A program made the translations under genes and the position numbers. 64,000 nucleotides of DNA from Gymnorhina tibicen (taxonomy: Eukaryota; Chordata; Aves; Passeriformes; Artamidae): positions 887,091 through 951,090 of the forward strand of contig VXAZ01007544.1 of NCBI GenBank assembly GCA_013399875.1, written 5' to 3'. The stretch's first letter is position 1. Each line of letters begins with the position of its first letter. Shown here piece after piece: positions 10,276 to 23,516 of the stretch. The notes beneath the pieces were generated by a model that was given only the letters and a program-made list of their open reading frames with translations, was not told the origin of the DNA and searched no databases.

Positions 10276-11548
10276 ATAGGGTAAAAGTTTATTTCCTTCT
10301 TTTAAACTAGTGTTTATGGAGAAGGAGAAACACAGGAGGTAAGATAACAGAGTAATTGACTACTGAGAAATCCTTTCTTAAACTTTATTGTTAGACAAAA
10401 ATACAAGAGCATATACTTAATGCACTATTTATTTCCATAACTGGCCTTTAAGTTTTTGAACTGTATGCTTTATTTTGTGGTTCTTAGGATCTAATATTTA
10501 AAATTGGTTTGTGCTCAAGCCCAGGAATATTCATTTTGCTCATCATAACATAAAACAAGACAATACTCTCTTCTGCAAAAAGAATGGAGTGGGTTTCAAT
10601 TGCATCCTGTTTTCATCCTGATTATCATCATGTAGTTAAGCTGTTAAATTAAAATTCTGGCTAAAATTTGCTCCATGAAAGCCTGATGGTAGGTTTTAAA
10701 ATGCTTTGGATCATATTTGAATTGGCAAAGAGCAGAATGCATGCTATAATACGCAAAAACAAAAACACTTTTTTAAACAACCCTTTTTATTCTTAAATTG
10801 AAACAGAAAGTGAAATTCACAACTGCCACATAAGACTTGAAGATTTTATTGCTTTATTTCTTGCTTTTCTGGAGTTTTATGCATTAAAGTCTCTTTAGTA
10901 CCATGCTTCAGATTGTAGATAAATTTGCTTTCAGATTTATCTGTCTGCATTTGGGACCACTTGTAGATAGCTTAGTGTGAATTTGGGTAAATCTCGGTCA
11001 CTCCATCATGACTTATGGGTATCCAGAGAGGACACATGTTAGATTTTACAAATTTTAGGGTTGATGTTGCATATCATTAATTCACTTTTCAGTGGACTGG
11101 GGAAACTCTAGGCTTCATTCTTTAAACAATTTTTGTATTTTTCTCCCAGGTAAACAAATATATGCATGTTAAGAATGACAGTAATTCCTTTAAAACTGAG
11201 TGAAATAAAGTCTACTTAATGACCTTCTCTTGCTATTGTCAAAATTTTCTTGTTCCCTTCACATTAGATGAAAACAACTTAACAGAGTTAGGTGTCCTGG
11301 ATAACTCATAGCCATGCAGAGATAGAGGCATGTACAAGGGAAATTAATTTCTCAGGTTGATTAATTTGTGCACTTGAGCAAATAATAAATATAGGCCTGG
11401 GCACAGCAAGAGTTTTACAATATTAGAAAGGAATAATATATTTATTAGGAAGAAGAATTATTAAAGCCTAAAGGCAACATAATAAGGAAAAGGCATGTTT
11501 GGTATTCAGGTTTACTATGAAAAAGAGGGAGTTCCTGTATGAGGTGTA
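10276..11548. other. Unique DNA, no gene seen
   Basis: AT-rich sequence without a recognisable repeat, exon or RNA gene. Confidence 0.55.
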
Positions 11549-11676
11549 TTTTTAGAGCATGGTGTTAAAAATGCCAAACTCAAGGGTTCAATCCCCATGC
11601 CAGCCATTCTCTTAAGAGTTGGACTGTATGATCCTTGTGGGTCCCTTCCAACTCACAATATTCTGTGATTCTGTAT
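11549..11676 (+). mobile_element. tRNA-Ile/CR1 composite SINE (TguSINE1-like)
   Basis: The 5' part (11551-11607) follows a tRNA-Ile from the D-arm to the 3' end: TTAGAGCATGGTG, the anticodon-arm and variable region, then the B box GGTTCAATCCC at 11585-11595 and the acceptor side near 11606. The 3' part (about 11617-11676) is a CR1-type tail: TTGGACTGTATGATCCTTG, then GTCCCTTCCAACTCA, ending in ATTCTGTG-type octamers. A tRNA-Ile head joined to a CR1 tail is the design of TguSINE1 of passerines, which is moved by CR1 machinery. The A-box side is decayed or 5'-truncated (upstream of 11551), so it is unlikely to be transcribed by Pol III. Confidence 0.85.
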
Positions 11677-14600
11677 TGGTTTGTAATACAGCTTCTCCAT
11701 CAGTTTTCGGGTTTTGGCAATATTAATGAAATTATCACTGTGTATTAGAAACTGCATGTTTGTGAAAATGGCAAAATGGTTAATGGTGGGTCTTGTTTTT
11801 AATCTCAGGCAAAGTGTACCTTCTGCAATAAGTTTAAGTTTCTCTCCAGCCAAACTATTTGACTCCCAAAATTTTAGTCATGGGTTAAATACTGCAAGCA
11901 TATTTCATAAGTTCTGCTGAAAGTTATTATAAGAACTCCATCTGTTTATTTCTTGCAGCTTCTAAATTGAATGTCAGTTTAGTTTGTAGGACTGTATTTC
12001 AGACAGTAAAAATTTACTACTACCCAAATTCACTTTAAAGTGGTGAGTTCAAGAATCACCTAAACTTTGCTCTGATTCTTTTCTTTGGAAGAACAACATT
12101 AAATGACAATTAAAATTTTTTTTTTCTTTAGGTCTGCTTTGTGCCTACATGTGTGGAGTCATTCAAAAACACAGGGTTTGATTTGGTTTTGTATGAAGGA
12201 GATGAACTGCTTTTCAAGAAATGGTGCAAAAATCATGAAGGCTTCGTATGCTTCAAGTTATTATGTTCATGTAATAGCAAACCTTGTATTCAATTAGATC
12301 TTGATGTATGAGTTTCATTTCTCATTGCAATCCATCAGAGATTTTACAGGGTGAACAACAGAACTGCTGAATATGACAAACATGTCAAAGTCAGTGAAGA
12401 ATTATGATCTGGTATGAATTACATTGTTTCATGTAATAACAGTACAGTTAGAACTGTTTGTCAACATTTTGTTATAAATTACCTACTCTTGGGGACTATA
12501 GTAATATACCTACGTGTAGGGTTCTAAAAGGCCAGGATTCAAAGGTTTTCCAGAGTGAGCTATCTTCTCTAAAGTAGCTATTTATTAAGCACAGTATCCT
12601 TCCTCACATTTTAGGAGTTAGAGTGAACTGAAAACTGCAAAATGTGTTCAAAATTATTCTCTTTAACAATATGTTTTTGTTGAAAAATATTTGCATTTTA
12701 TTAACACGATAATTGCCAAAATTCACTGGAGTTACATTGAAATAGTGATAAAATAATCAGATGACTCCTAATGACCACTGTCACAGCAGTGTTGTTGCTT
12801 ATACAGACAGCAGTGATGAAATAAAGCCTCATACTAGGTAAGGGGTATGTAAAGGCATATAGTATATGCAGGGAACATCCTAGTTCCAACATTGTACAAC
12901 TGCAGCTAGAGACAAACTTCCAAATGAATTCTATTATTAATAGATATAGTATACATTAACAAGATTTTTTAATATTCATTCAGTTGGGGAAATATGAGAA
13001 AATTCTGAAGAACTGGAAAACATGAAAGAAAAGGGAGAGTGTGAGTTCATAGACATATTTAAGTTTCTCAGGAATTATAAAGCAGTTGCAAACTCTGTAG
13101 CATGATCATGGAATAATCATAGAATTAGGTTTTTTCAAAACATTTATATTGATAGAGTTGCTGGTCTACCTGATAAATATTACTGTGTGGATGTATACTT
13201 TGATTTCCCCAAGGTATTTCAGTAACATATTACATTCTGTTAAAAAAATATTATACTATATATAATTATCACAGTAATGAGTAGATGTAATTTAAAAGTG
13301 GTTTGTTAAGTACAATTCCCTATAATCCAGTAGAGAAATATCATGGTAAGGCATATTTTTGAAAAATATTTTTTGGATTTTTTCTTCTAAATATTTACCT
13401 ATGACCTATATGACACAGTAACTTTCTGTTATGGCTGCTAAATGACACTGGTTGATGAGGGAAGCATTTTTAAGTAAAACTAATAAAACTTTTCCCCTTT
13501 AGTACAGCTAAATCCAAGTGATTGCAAATTTTGCATTTGAGAGTAAACAATACATGTGATAGTCATCTATACGAATTTTATAATTCTTAAAATCAGTAAT
13601 TTAAAAGAAAACAGATTTCAGCATCAAAGTTCGATTCAACATAAATTCTCACTTGTACTGTTCATGAAAAAAAAAAAAGGTAAATAGGAACACCAGAAAG
13701 GAAGGGATTTCTTTACTATAGAGAGTATGTAGAACAGCTAAAATTCTATACCCATTTCAAGACAACAATGAATACTGTAAAGTGTTAGGAACATCACCTG
13801 AAGTGGGGTCACAGTTCTTATGAGTAGTGTGGAAATCCTGATAGAAGTTCAGTTGCTTCCACTCAGCTTCCTTATAACAACTAGGACAGATGTTTTGATC
13901 TGCTGTTTTTGAGATTTCGTATGAAATCCACATTAACTCTTGCTGGAAGACAAGCACTGCACAATAAACTTTTATTTAAAAATGTCAAAAGGTGACTTGT
14001 TCATCAGGAAAAATAATTAAGAAAAATACCTGATGGTAGAGGATGCTGGTAAATGCACAGTGAAATCCAGTGAATGGAAGTTTTGACCAACTTGGTTTTT
14101 AAATGTAACAGATTTAGCCTCAGAGTCCCTTTGTTCTGGGAAAAACTGGGAACTTCAAACATTTGAGCATGTGCAATTTGTGACAATCATATTCTACAGT
14201 GAGGGAATAAGGCTTTTACAGTATCAGGAAGTTAACAACATTGCCAGAGCTAACTCTTGAAAAACTTGGGTTCATCAAAACTTGCAGTAGTTCACCTTAA
14301 CAGGGGAAACGGAACCATAGGATCCTCTTTCCTTGCACACTGTTTCCTTCTGGTTATCTGATACAGGTCCTGGAGAGGATGGGATTCTAGAATAGCAGAG
14401 TTCTGGCAGCAGACCATGACCAAGTTTCATTTTCCATTGCGTGAGGCTATTGTCTTCAGAGGTAAGAAGGGAATATTGCATTTCATTGTGCACCCTTAGA
14501 CTCACTGATGGCTTGATGTGCTCTTTTGGTTTTCCTTTATCACCTCCCTAAAAAGGATCAGATAAATGGCTACACCCAAAGTGGACCAATAGTTTAGAAC

Positions 14601-17600
14601 ATGCTAATAATAAAATATTTCTGATAGGATTATATTTCTCAAAAAATATTCCTCAGCTTTTTAGTGGCTCTGGTCACATGACCTTTGCCCCTCTTCCCAC
14701 CCCACTCTCTACCTGGTAAGAAAGGTTAGAAGACAAGTAACTTCATTACTTCTGTAAACCTACACACAGCTAATGTAGCCATATAGCAAAAATGTGAGTG
14801 AAGAGAGATGAAATATTTTTAATCAGTCTTTAGACAAAATAATCAATATTCATCTTCTCATCTTGAGGATTATTTTTCATGATTATAATGCTTAAAGATT
14901 TTTCAAAGAAACTCCTGTAGGAGGTTGGAATTAATGCTATTAACAATGTCATTTTCATTCTGAGTGAAAGATTTGATGTCTCCACAGTAACAGTTAACAT
15001 CACTGAGCCACTAAAGAAAAATAATGCAATATAAAACATTTTTTTTCATTTGAGGTTTATTAAGCTTTGTAATATTTTCAGTCTTCCATGCTCCATAATG
15101 TAGTTAGCTTTTCTATCAGGAAGAATAAATTCTCAAAGTGCAATCTGTAGTCATGATACTGACATAAACATTACTGTAATCAAGAGTAGTGGTATCTTTG
15201 GGGAAAATTTTACTTAGGTGATGGTACCAAGAGACACATTTCAGTCTAGGCAGAACTGAATGTGTTTTTAATAACCAGATAAATCTGTGAGACATGAATT
15301 ACTGACTAGAAATATATTCATGAACAAATTACAAAGATGTAATTATTAAAATAAATAGAGTTGATCCTAAGAAGCTGTGCAGTAAAGAATAGGGAATGTC
15401 CTGACTTCTCAGCAGGAGATCTTTTTAGATAGCCATTGTGTCATACTAATGTTAGTGAAGGGCTGATAAAGAATTAGTCTCCTTCATTATTTGCGCTGTA
15501 AAACTAATGGGAATGTGTATGATGCAGTTGTCAGGCAGTGCAAATATGAGGGTTACCTAGAATAACTTATAATATATGCCTGAGATTTATTAAGCTTCAT
15601 AACTGTTTTAGTAATTAGATAAATGCTGAGTGGGTTTTGTGTTAATATAGGAGTATAAGAAATTTTAGCATCAAAGTATAGTTCTTAAAAATGTGTGCTG
15701 TTAAGTGATCTGTCACTTCCTGTCAAAAGTTTTGTTGCTTAGAAATTTTAGTAATTCAGTTAAGAGAAATTGTCACGTATGAGAAACAAAGAGCGAAAAT
15801 GCTAAATTTATAATGAACTTGTTAAAAATACTTAGCAAAACACAAATTTAAATATAAATATTTATGTAATATAAATACAATCATATACATATAAATTGGA
15901 AGACCATCGTGACTTATTTGTGGTGTCAAACTTTATAAAAATATCAAAGTTTTAAAACTACTAAATTTATAATTTAAAGCTAGCCATTAATAGAATGTCT
16001 CATTTAAAGCTCTTGGCATTATAGCAAGGATTTGATGAGAACTGGCTGTAGGCTCCTAGAATTAGCATTTATTTAGATTCCAGTTTGAAACTCTGCTGAA
16101 ACATTCCTTTTAGGACACTGTATTGGATTAACTATGTTTTTATCTAAGACTACTTGAACAATAGGAAAAATTACAATTTTGTCTTTAGATAGATTTCATC
16201 ATGCGTGAGTAATTTTGGAAATCTTTACATTATAATTATACTCAAAATCCTTCTAGTAGTGTGCAACTGTAAAATAAATTTTAATTCTCACCTTATCAAG
16301 TCATAAGTGTTAAGTCTTTTACTACTACCTCACCTTAGTCCACTAGTTGTCTTCCTCACTCCCAAGAGCAATGAATTCCTGCAGTATGTAAGTACACACA
16401 CAAAAAAAGTGTTCACTATTGGACAGTATTTGCAATACTCATTTCAAATTCAGACTTTATCCTTTTTTACAGACTCCACACGTATTAGCTCTCTTCTCAG
16501 TGCTTAACTTTTCTGTCATGTGGTTATACTGCTTTTTTGCCAGCTTTCAAAAGCAAGTTACAAGCTCCCTCTCTGTGGGGTGTTTGCAGTAGGTTGCAGC
16601 TGTTCTGACTGAAACTGTTACTGGAGTGAAATGAGAAATGCGACTATGGCAGAGGATCAGACATTTCTTGAATCCTTTTAACCATGCCTTTGAATTTGTA
16701 AGGGAAATAAATACTGAAGAACTGAACCTGAAATCTATTTGAGCAAAAGGAAAAAAAAAACAACTCCCAAAACAGAAAGAGGAGATAGAACAATCTTAAA
16801 TTAACAATTTAATTAAATAGTATCTTTTTAGTACTTGGTGGTCTCTATGCTTTATCTCAGCATGATTCCTGACTTTTTCAAGTGTGGAATCACACCCAAG
16901 AAAACCTTCGTGCATTGGTTGTAATTAACCATAAAGCATGAGATAACCATGAAAAAATTATATTCAGCATTCTTTTATTTATAGACTGATGGACTGATTT
17001 TTTTAAAAAAGCAATAAATGAATGAACTAATTTTTTCATCTATTAAGAATATAAAAATACTGAGTGTGTTTGTAGAGATATCAATAAGTAATACTCAACA
17101 ATATAAAACTGAACTAAAATAAGACACAGGTAATCATATTATTACAATACATCTGAAGGGCAATACAACAGTTCGAAGTTCTAAAAAGTAATTTAGTAAA
17201 GGTCATTCATCAGATAGCTGCTTCAAGCAGAATGATGGGGTTATGTGCACAAATAATAGCGTTTCTGTTAAATCAGAACACTGAACTAAATGTAATCTAC
17301 ACAAGTGATTCATGTTCATATGAGTTCAAGTGATATCCTATGAGCTCAACTGATATATATTCAAATTAAAGAAGTGTCAAATTATAATTACCTACCAAGG
17401 CAGACTTGCTTCAGACTTAGTAAATAAATTTTTTAGCTATCTCCATGCACATATCTCTGTATGACTGACTAGTTTCTATAATCATTTATAGTTTGTGTTT
17501 GCCCTTTGTGCTTTACAATTTATTTACTGCAGTGTAGCCTTTTTACCCTGTTTGATACTGCAGTTATTCAAAGGAAATCCCTCTCGTGTATGCATGTTCA

Positions 17601-20600
17601 TTCTCTACTCCAAAACTATTCATTTTTATCTTCTTAATTCTTACTTAGATCATTCTGGCTAACTACTATAGTCTATGTCGACAGCGTGACATGTTGAAGG
17701 TTTATGATCAAGTTAAGCATTCACCTTTGTCATGTACACACACGGGCACAAAAATGAAAAGACAGGAATCTCTATCTTAAAAAGCTGTGAACACTGCTGA
17801 AGTTTTGGACAGAAAACTCCAGAGAACCTATGCGTGATTCTGGATATTTATGCAAGATGCAAGATGGATGTCTCAGTGTGATGTTCTTCATGAGGACGTA
17901 ATATGCCTAAAGGACATTTCCTTTAGTGTTTTAGAAAGAACAGGAATTAAAATAAATTCTTGCCACATAGATAATTTTTGAAATAATGATTAATATTGTC
18001 CAGCTCATAATCTGTACGCTAATAGATATTTGCATATCAAGACGATAAAAAGCTTTAAAGCTTTCCACTTATTTAGGGTCATTTATAACAAGAATGAATA
18101 GATGCATTCAATTAAGTCTTACTTCTTGTGCTCCTGAATTACTGGGGGGATCTGTAGCGACTTATAGAAGTGGCAGTACAAAATATAACCCGTGCAAGTT
18201 CTTTCAGATAATTCTTCGACTATTCCGTAGGCATAGTGTTAAACAAAGAAACACTGACTTAAATAAAACCAGAAGTTAAAATTCTGGATTTTTCAGAATA
18301 TATTTCAAAGAGTTAAGGCTCCACTGTGTGATATTTAAGTGGCAATATCACCATCTGAAGGCCCAAGTTCAAATTAACATTGAAACACATCCTAGCTGGC
18401 CTTGTACACCTGGATTCACAGATGTTCATCACTCATCTGTGGATATCAGCTGAGACTGACATGAAAAGAATGTGTCAAAAAAGCAAAAAGTTCTAAAATG
18501 TGATAGGGAATTTTTGTTGTGGTTTCCATAGGATGCCACACGAAGGCACCTTACTGTTATAAACTATGTTAGTCAAATGTTCAGTTTTAATAAACAAGGG
18601 GAAATAATTTATTAAAAAATTAATTGATTGATTCCCCAATTTTCACAATCATGTTTAAGGATAATTTTATTCTTTGTCACAGTTTTACTTTTTGAAAAAA
18701 AAAAATTAACATAAATTCAGTACTGTCTGGGCAACTTCTTTTAAGTTCTTGTTAAGCAACATTATTATAATCTACTCTTTGGAAACAACCTTGCATAAAC
18801 CCACAAACTCCGTCTATCACTTCATCATGGAAAGCTGAGAAAACTTAAGCAAGTGTAGAGGTTTAGTGTCTTGCTTACAGGTGATTTATTTTTTCCCCTA
18901 AAATAAAATATTTTATCTGGAAATAAAAGATTGCATATAAATAGTGGTAAGAATATAAAATAAAATACTAGGAGGATTAGAAGGATAGTGGAAGGATAAA
19001 AAATAAGCCTGAACCTTTTTACAACCTGGAATAATCTTCTCTGAGACTTTAAGACTCTTGCTTGGCTTTGGAATGAATGATGAAATTGAACAGTAACAAC
19101 TGCATATGTAAAGAATCAGATTTTGTTGTCCAGGATGTTCATGATTGCCTTTAGCAAGAAAAGAACAGCTGCTATGTAATAACAGATGTTAAAATAAGGG
19201 GTTGGTGTAAAAAGAACTACTACGCAGAATTTGAAGTTTTAGAAGAGATTGACAATGAAATAGAAAACAAACTATTTTTTCAGGGGAGCCACTAAACTAC
19301 CACTGAAACAGCTGATATCTGTATCACCTATGTTGAATAGCAGCCTAATATAACAAACATCTAAATGCTATTACATCAATTGTAAGTTTCTACTGTCAAA
19401 GAATAAGGGAAGAAATACCTAAAACAAGTCAAAACAAAAGGAAGTTTTCTTATTTGGGAATTTTGATCCTGCTTGACAGTCTTCTGATAAAACAAAACAA
19501 CACCACTTGAAATTGCAACATATTGAGTTTCTGATTGAAACATATACCTGGTATATTTAAGTACCATTGGGAATTATTATTTCATTTTTATGACATAAAA
19601 ACTACAGTGCATGTGTCAAAGGCATTGGGGTTTTGTTTTCTCTCCTGTCAAATATTCTTTTGCAGTAAAAACACAAACAGTATATTTAGTAGTTTATTTG
19701 CTAATAAAAATGAATTTTAACCCATTTGAATAAAAATAATATCAAGATCTTTAGACTGAAAAACTTCATATAACTTTGATTGGGACACTTTTTTATGATT
19801 TAATAAGATAATAAATTTTCTTATTAATAAAAAAATAAATAAAAATGCTAAACAGCTGTTGATTAAGAAACACTAATGAAAATCACAAATAATTCTCTCA
19901 CCACAGAAGTCTCAGTAATGTAATTTTCAAATTAGCAGTTCTTTTAAGAGACCATTGAGATATCTAGCTTTGTACATGCAAGGTGTTGCAAGATATTGCA
20001 CTGAGAATGACTCAATAATTAATGAGCTTAATAAATAACTAAATAATGTGATTGTCAGTAGCTAGTCACTGGAACTGTCAACAGCAATGGAAGTGTCTCT
20101 GTTTCATCTCTAACCTCCTGGCTTTGAATTATGATCAAACAAAGTCTGCATTACTATACTTCCCTTTTCTTTGGACCTCAGTCATTATTCTAAAATCCTA
20201 AATTATTCTAAAATCCTCATATTGCCATTGTGTTATACATATTTAATAATTCCGGACACTTTTGGAAACTTTTCATTTAAATGCTATGGTTAAAAGGTGG
20301 CTTTAGCTCACAACAAGCACTTCTGCCACAAGAACCCAAAATTTACCAAGTTCCAGTTCACACAGGGAAGAGTTAGGTCCTTCAAGGGTCAGTTGCAAAT
20401 AGTAATTCATAGCTTCAATTCAAACTCCATTATTGCCAAAGAAGAGGGATTTCCATTTATTTTTTCTTTGTCTCAGTGGTTCTTTATTCTATTTCTTCTT
20501 TGAGCCACAATCAATCAAAAATCAAACTTTGACTTCCTAAAAGTAGCAGTAATTCATATTAACCTGCAGTAGCCCAGGAAGTTTTTGATAATGTAAGCAT

Positions 20601-21367
20601 GGAAGTAATTTGGAAGGATATTATGATATCATGCATGAAGAGCCACATAAATATGATGACCAGAGTAATACAAAATCAGATAAATTAGAGAGGGCAAGAT
20701 CATGTCCTTGGAGATTAATAACAAATTGAGCTACAAGCCTATTAATTGGAACTGACTAGTGTAAAAAGATTCTTTTTTTCCATCATCTTATGATAGGTTA
20801 TTAAACTAAAAATGATTCAGTATCGAAATGGTAAATGTTATCTCAGAATATAGAGTAGCATACCAGCCATAGCTTTTAGCACAAGACACCAGAAAATTTT
20901 TCAGTGGAAAATTGTTCGCTTTACCTTTAGTAGTTCTGGTGAGATCTTATCCATATAACAAATAAATAAATTAAATTGTTAAAAAAGTAAAGTTCTTTTT
21001 CCTGTGCATACCTACGGACCAAGAAATTTGGTATGATGGTGGAATAAATAATATCTTGCCAAAGAAGGTAAAAGTTTTTGTCCAATATATTCAAAGGCTA
21101 TGACTATTAAACAAGGAGAGAAGAAGAAGAAGGAAAGAGAGAAGTACAATCTGATCTTAAAGGATAAATTACTGGCTATTATTATATTTAAACTAGAAAT
21201 TAGAAGATTTTCTAAAATAATAAAACACTGATAGCAGCCTTTCTGTAGGAGCATCAAAACAAAAAAAAAATAACAAGGAAATTATTTCTAAGATTAATCT
21301 AAATCATTGTATAAGAGTTTAATTACTGAACTTGAAAACCTTCCAAGTATTTTAAAGTCTCCTATTT
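11677..21367. other. Long repeat-poor unique block, no gene seen
   Basis: Nearly 10 kb of AT-rich sequence with no interspersed repeat that I recognise and no open frame longer than about 80 codons. Local features are small: short A or T runs (for example 13667-13678) and an imperfect repeat near 17317-17360. Weakly conserved or very old repeats could be missed by eye. It may hold conserved non-coding elements, which cannot be judged without comparison to other birds. Confidence 0.5.
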
Positions 21368-21402
21368 AAACAAACAAACAAACAAACAAACAAACAAAAA
21401 AC
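21368..21402. repeat. (CAAA)n microsatellite
   Basis: About eight uninterrupted AAAC units followed by an A-rich and CA-rich stretch to about 21417. Confidence 0.95.
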
Positions 21403-23496
21403 CAACAACCAAAACCACGCCAAATATGAAGTTCTTTATGAAAAATAACCCCATGACTTAGAAAATACTTGGATTGTTAGTTTTAAAGCAAAGAGGAAGC
21501 CACCTCATTCACAGCCTGAAGAGGACATCCGGCATCCTGGAACCCTCCTGTGTTATTCATGTTACTCTTGCTTTTGTTAGTGACAGTATGGGCCATCATT
21601 ATCCTAGAGCCATCATGCTGTCTTCAGCTTGGTTTGGATAAACTTGTGTCTGTAGAAATCCTGTGACATTGTGCTCTCCATTCGACTTCTGTATGTCTCT
21701 GTTTATCTTTTTTTTTTCAAGTAAGTTTGAGTGGCCTAATCAAGAAAGCATCTCAGTAGTGAAAAACAATAAGGGACTAAACAGTTACAGAAGCATCTGA
21801 TGCACTTCACTGTCACAAGATTAACACATTTTTAATATGATTAAGAGACCAGATGCTGCTCTTTGTTTTTTCAGCAATGAGATCATCCAATAACAAAAAT
21901 AGAAAGCTTGTAAATTTTTGTTACTCCTCGTGTTTCAATTGCACAAATTTGCTGTTATCTCTTGTGTGCTTTTTAAAAATGTCCCTGCATAATAAAAAAT
22001 GTTTGTCCCTGCATGAGAAAAAGTAGGCAACAGCTCTTAAAATCAAGGGAATCATGATAAACAGGATTTTTGCACAACATAAAAAGAAGAAAATAAGAAC
22101 TGTGACTCCTGATATGTGCAATATTAGCAGCTTTGTTTTTCTAAATGTTTTAACTTGCTCACTACATATTATATTTCTACAGTCAAATTAAATGGGATTT
22201 TCAGAATAAGATCACCAGCAGTAATAGGACATAAACCCCCAAACCACATTAGTTGTTCAGTGTTGTAAGAACTCACAAACACTTAATTTTTCTTAGCTTT
22301 TTCTGAGCCCAGAAGACTCCTCTGAACATGGTCTTTCTCAGCAAAGCAAATCAACATGGCCTATTAGTTATGTAGACTCTAGGCAAAACTACTCAGGAAC
22401 TTTCAACAGTACTTGTTTTATTTTCAGAATTCAGTTGTAGAGTTAAACTTCAGGAATACCTCTTAGCATGCCCAAATACTGCCATGTAAAGATAAATATA
22501 CATAATAACAGGCACAGGTTATACAAGTGATGGTTTTTCAGATGGAAATAACCTAAGACTGCTTTCTTTATAAACAGAACAAGAGCAAAATATCCTGTAT
22601 ATCACTTAAAAGCTCACCCTGTAAAAAAAAAAAAATCTGTTTTTGTTTATCTGTATAGGCCTACAAAAGACATGGTCATGTATGAAGTGTGTATGAAGAC
22701 ATGGTCAGAATCACAGGTAAGAAAGCAGTAACAGTGGTGGCCCTGAGCACATCTCTCTCACCTCCTAGTAGTTCAGCTGGCTGAATCAAAGTGGAATCTA
22801 GATGATGTCCTTCACTGGTAGGAGCTATCATGAAAAAAGCTGGAAGGCTGCCCTTCCTTTCCATAGGATCTGCTTTTAATTAATCTAAAGCATGACCAAT
22901 TGCCTCACTAGCAAGGAGCTTTGGGGTGAGCTTAGAATGTTAGAGACAGGATCCAGTGTGTAGTGACCAGGGTCAGCCCTGGTGTGGTGCTGGTCTGTCA
23001 TGATGACACATGTCCAAGGTCAAGTTAACCAGTGGGACAACATCAAAACTGAGAAGGTATAACCAGTGCAGATATAAATGCAACCAGCTGAATTTCTTAA
23101 TTTAGACAAAATCCTGGAAGCGGGATTAGGAACTTGATGTTGGGCAGCAATTTGGAGACACAAAAAAGACGGAGTAGTGAATGAAGAGGATAAACAGAAA
23201 TTTGGAAGACGCTGTCAGTGTACTCTAAATAGAGATACTTTTCTTGCTATGGTCAGCCAAGAATGCTCTCTGATACTTAACCGTTCAGATTACCTACTGC
23301 TGCCTCAATAACTAGTCACTGGGAAAATGCCTGCTATTATCATTGACAACATCAACATCAATATAAACAACTAGTCCCATGATTTCAGATAAATATAATT
23401 GTATCTTACCTCCTCAAATATTAATTCATAGGTAGAAGTGAGGTCAGTGAGATCAAGCAGAAGCAAACTCAGTGCAATTACCTCCAGGAAAAATCC
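21403..23496. other. Unique DNA, no gene seen
   Basis: No recognisable gene. A less AT-rich stretch at about 22900-23060 has no family I can name. Confidence 0.5.
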
Positions 23497-23512
23497 TTTT
23501 TTTTTTTTTTTT
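23497..23512. repeat. Poly-T run abutting LTR copy B
   Basis: Sixteen T residues end four bases before the left boundary of LTR copy B. It may be the pre-existing target or a slippage product. Confidence 0.95.
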
Positions 23513-23516
23513 AAGC

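Noticed and set aside
11551..11607. Functional tRNA-Ile gene
   Set aside because: The 5' half and A box are missing or degenerate, the sequence is diverged from tRNA, and it continues into a CR1-type SINE tail.
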